This document shows, in pieces, positions 4,884-6,422 of a DNA stretch of 6,422 nt. The notes under the pieces are model-generated. The model made no database searches. It was not told the origin of the DNA and was given only the letters and a program-made list of their open reading frames with translations. The DNA is from Eubacterium sp. AF22-8LB (GTDB lineage Bacteria > Bacillota_I > Bacilli_A > Erysipelotrichales > Erysipelotrichaceae). Position numbers and translations under genes: made by a program. The DNA lies in NCBI RefSeq assembly GCF_003458715.1, contig NZ_QRVI01000049.1:1-6422 (forward strand), given 5' to 3'. How positions within the stretch are numbered: position 1 is the first letter of the stretch; every line of letters starts with the position of its first letter.

Positions 4884-5978
4884 ATGGAAAAGGCATTCAA
4901 GTATCGTATCTATCCAAATAGAGAACAAAGAATATTGTTGGCCAAGACTTTTGGCTGCACTCGTTTTGTATATAATCATTATCTGGCAAAGCGTAAGGAT
5001 GCCTATGAAAAAGATGGAATCACATTCAGTTATTCGGCATGTGCTAAGGATCTAGTTTCTTTAAAGAAAGAATATGAATGGCTTAAGGAAGTGGATTCTG
5101 TGGCTCTACAGTCAAGTGTAAAGAATCTGGATACGGCATATATCAATTTCTTTCGAAAAAAGGCTGAATATCCTAGATTCAAATCGAAGAAGACACATCG
5201 TTATTCGTATACAACAAAATATACGAATGGTAATATTGAACTATATGAAAATAAGGTCAAGCTTCCTAAGATTGGTCTTGTAAAGATAAAGAAAACACGA
5301 GAACCAAAGGGAAGACTACTGAGTGCAACGGTATCACAAGTACCGAGTGGAAAGTATTATGTTTCATTATGTTATACGGATGTAGAAGAAGTCTTGTTTC
5401 CACTGACATACAATGAAACAGGTATAGATCTAGGTATCAAGGATTTTATCGTATTGAGTAATGGTGAAAAGGTAGGGAATCCAAAATATTTGAAGAAGTC
5501 GATTGAGAAACTGAAAAAGCTACAGAAGCAGCAGTCACGAAAAACAAAGGGCGGCCGCAACTGGATCAAAAACAGAATCAAGATCGCAAGACTTCATGAA
5601 AAGATAGCGAATCAAAGAATGGATTTTCTAAACAAACTATCTACAAGAATCATTAGAGAATATGACATTATCTGCATTGAAGATTTAAAAGTCGACAACA
5701 TGCTTAAAAACCACAATCTAGCCCAGTCTATATCGGATGTATCCTGGTTAAAGTTTACAACTCAGCTAGAATACAAAGCCCAGTGGTATGGAAAGGTGAT
5801 CAAGAAAGTAGACACATTCTATGCGAGCAGTCAGATCTGTCATTGTTGCAGATATAAGAATGAAGAAATAAAAGATTTAAAAGTAAGACAATGGACATGT
5901 CCAAAATGCCATTCAATTCATGACAGAGATGTAAATGCATCCATCAATATATTAATGCAAGGCATATTAGCCAATTAG
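4884..5978 (+). CDS. tnpB: TnpB RNA-guided nuclease of the IS605 family
   Basis: This 364-residue TnpB belongs to the ancestral group of Cas12 nucleases. Proteins of this kind use an omegaRNA from the element's right end to cut DNA next to a motif equal to the insertion target. The start is set by AAGGAG at 4870-4875, eight bases upstream. N-terminal block: KAFKYRIYPNREQ and FGCTRFVYNHYL. The RuvC residues all look present: D182 in GIDLG, E266 in CIEDLK, and D347/D349 in HDRDVNAS. A zinc finger uses C319-x2-C322 and C339-x2-C342. A basic bridge region (about 203-245) lies between RuvC I and II. The length is near the usual figure of just under 400, without obvious damage. It is probably co-transcribed with tnpA. 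Confidence 0.94.
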   Translation: MEKAFKYRIYPNREQRILLAKTFGCTRFVYNHYLAKRKDAYEKDGITFSYSACAKDLVSLKKEYEWLKEVDSVALQSSVKNLDTAYINFFRKKAEYPRFKSKKTHRYSYTTKYTNGNIELYENKVKLPKIGLVKIKKTREPKGRLLSATVSQVPSGKYYVSLCYTDVEEVLFPLTYNETGIDLGIKDFIVLSNGEKVGNPKYLKKSIEKLKKLQKQQSRKTKGGRNWIKNRIKIARLHEKIANQRMDFLNKLSTRIIREYDIICIEDLKVDNMLKNHNLAQSISDVSWLKFTTQLEYKAQWYGKVIKKVDTFYASSQICHCCRYKNEEIKDLKVRQWTCPKCHSIHDRDVNASINILMQGILAN

Positions 5979-6103
5979 CCAAAACAAAAACAACCGCAGG
6001 AACTGCGGGGATAGCTTGGTAAGAAAGGTTTCGATAGAAGCCTGTTCCCAAGAATCTCGTCACTTCAGTGATGAGAGGTTCAAATGACTATGTTTTCTAT
6101 TTA
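5979..6103 (+). ncRNA. omegaRNA (TnpB guide RNA) scaffold and guide
   Basis: The 105 bases between the tnpB stop and the right end are densely structured, as for an omegaRNA. Hairpin 1: CCGCAG (5994-5999) with CTGCGG (6003-6008). Hairpin 2: AGGTTTC (6026-6032) with GAAGCCT (6037-6043), loop GATA, enclosed by CTTGG (6015-6019) with CCAAG (6048-6052). Hairpin 3: the right-end hairpin at 6056-6075. By analogy with studied TnpB systems the scaffold ends at the element boundary (6083) and the next 16-20 bases are the guide, here ATGACTATGTTTTCTA from 6084, which is toxin-gene sequence. The 5' end is unknown and may lie inside tnpB. Structure was seen by eye; function is inferred from family. Confidence 0.72.
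6052..6083 (+). repeat. IS right-end hairpin, guide and cleavage site
   Basis: CTCGTCAC (6056-6063) pairs with GTGATGAG (6068-6075) around TTCA. GAAT (6052-6055) lies directly 5' of the stem and TTCAA (6079-6083) ends the element eight bases after it. From memory, IS608 has the same right-end guide (GAAT) and cleavage motif (TCAA) in the same arrangement. Confidence 0.8.
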
Positions 6104-6346
6104 ACTAGAAACACAAGATTTAATTTAGAGCATTTAAGAGAAAAATTAATGGAATCACATATTATATCTCAAGAAGATAAATTTGATGTGGACTTTGTGA
6201 AGACATTACTGATCGTACGATTTGATGAAATTGATTTTAACGATGCGAAAAAAGATGTTTTACCATTCATTAAAGATACGAGTGTTTTGGATATTTGGAG
6301 TAAAGAATTTTTTATCGCAATCACATCCCAATTAACTAATAAATAA
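6084..6346 (+). pseudogene. abiEii: AbiEii toxin, 3' part separated by the IS
   Basis: This is the C-terminal third of the AbiEii toxin. T4318 plus A6084-T6085 restore a tyrosine codon, after which DYVFYLTRNTRFNLEHLREKL continues the toxin to TAA at 6344-6346. Joined with the 5' part and allowing for the frameshift, the protein would be close to the family's usual 280-300 residues. The break lies in the conserved K-G-R-D-x-Y-D block near the active site, so neither half should work. The right end of the element supplies in-frame GTG (6068) and ATG (6071) codons but no ribosome binding site, so the fragment is probably not translated. The tail is charged and helical and I see no further lesion in it. 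Confidence 0.88.
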
Positions 6347-6347
6347 A

Positions 6348-6367
6348 GGACACTCGCTTGAGTGTCT
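6348..6367 (+). repeat. Hairpin after the toxin gene
   Basis: GACACTC (6349-6355) pairs with GAGTGTC (6360-6366) around GCTT, with a further G-T pair outside. There is no T-run after it, so it is probably not a terminator itself. It begins two bases after the abiEii stop and stacks directly before the terminator, and may protect the 3' end of the operon message. Confidence 0.5.
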
Positions 6368-6368
6368 C

Positions 6369-6403
6369 AGACTGTTGACAAAGTGACTGTCGACAGTCTT
6401 TTT
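6369..6403 (+). terminator. Intrinsic terminator of the abiE operon
   Basis: A 12-pair stem, AGACTGTTGACA (6369-6380) with TGTCGACAGTCT (6388-6399), one G-T pair included, loop AAGTGAC, followed by TTTT to 6403. It closes the original abiE transcript and would also stop read-through from the insertion element. Confidence 0.85.
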
Positions 6404-6418
6404 AAAATCTGATAGAAT
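6390..6418 (+). promoter_or_regulatory. Possible promoter reading out of the window
   Basis: TCGACA (6390-6395) and TAGAAT (6413-6418), each one base from consensus, are exactly 17 bases apart. The -35 lies inside the terminator stem. It would serve a gene beyond the right edge. Confidence 0.4.
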
Positions 6419-6422
6419 ATCT

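Larger units (their letters stand above)
4319..6083 (+). mobile_element. IS200/IS605-family element (tnpA + tnpB), 1765 bp
   Basis: This is a complete element encoding a Y1 (HUH) TnpA and a TnpB nuclease in the same direction, with a hairpin near each end and no target duplication or terminal inverted repeats. The ends were fixed by removing the element so that the toxin frame rejoins as GRD-L-Y-D-Y-V. That puts the left boundary right after TTTAT (4314-4318) and the right boundary right after TTCAA (6079-6083). Insertion 3' of a short T-rich target, and cleavage after TCAA at the right end, are what is known for IS608-type elements. The position is ambiguous by one base (4319-6083 or 4320-6084). 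The transposase has a damaged catalytic motif, so the copy is probably immobile by itself. Confidence 0.92.

Noticed and set aside
4319..6083. Target-site duplication or terminal inverted repeats around the element
   Set aside because: None is present, and none is expected for IS200/IS605 elements, which move as single strands.
6068..6346. A separate small gene starting at GTG 6068 or ATG 6071
   Set aside because: The first codons are the insertion element's right-end hairpin with no ribosome binding site; the rest is the AbiEii C-terminus.
1..6422. CRISPR array, tRNA or rRNA genes
   Set aside because: No regularly spaced direct repeats, cloverleaf or rRNA-like stretches were seen on either strand.

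Overview
The window is A+T-rich bacterial DNA with strong AGGAGG-type ribosome binding sites and short intrinsic terminators. It fits a low-GC Firmicute; from protein flavour I would guess Erysipelotrichia or Clostridia (inference). It is an accessory region: remains of three kinds of mobile or selfish element surround two free-standing genes.

Layout. (1) 1-632 is the 3' part of a group II intron: the C-terminal half of its reverse transcriptase/maturase, then domains V and VI ending near 632 with a clear bulged branch-point A. A short 3' exon (633-687) may be the tail of the interrupted gene. (2) 735-1605 is a self-contained unit with an extended -10 promoter, an ATP-grasp protein of the R2K type, and a terminator whose stem includes the stop codon. 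(3) 1606-1920 has no long gene. It holds a leader hairpin, a perfect ribosome binding site, a frame-broken small membrane peptide resembling type I toxins, and a stem that is fully paired only in minus-strand RNA. (4) 1921-2868, minus strand, is a membrane-anchored M28 zinc peptidase. (5) 2886-3083 holds only a doubtful ORF. (6) 3094-6346 is an AbiE-type (type IV) toxin-antitoxin operon: a 41-bp palindromic operator, an intact abiEi antitoxin gene, and an abiEii toxin gene broken twice. (7) 4319-6083 is a complete IS200/IS605-family element (tnpA, tnpB, end hairpins and an omegaRNA-like right end) inserted inside abiEii. (8) 6348-6422 has a closing hairpin, a strong terminator, and a possible promoter for the next gene.

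The most interesting part is 3094-6346. Removing 4319-6083 rejoins abiEii in frame as K-G-R-D-L-Y-D-Y-V-F-Y-L. The element boundaries found this way coincide with IS605-type cleavage motifs (TTTAT on the left, TTCAA on the right). The toxin also carries a separate +1 frameshift at an A6 run near its start. The TnpA catalytic HUH motif reads His-Ile-Arg, so the element is probably unable to move by itself, while TnpB keeps its RuvC and zinc-finger residues. Because the omegaRNA guide is the flanking DNA, this TnpB should be aimed at the uninterrupted abiEii allele next to a TTTAT motif. The locus may therefore be a dead toxin kept dead by an RNA-guided nuclease; that last step is inference.
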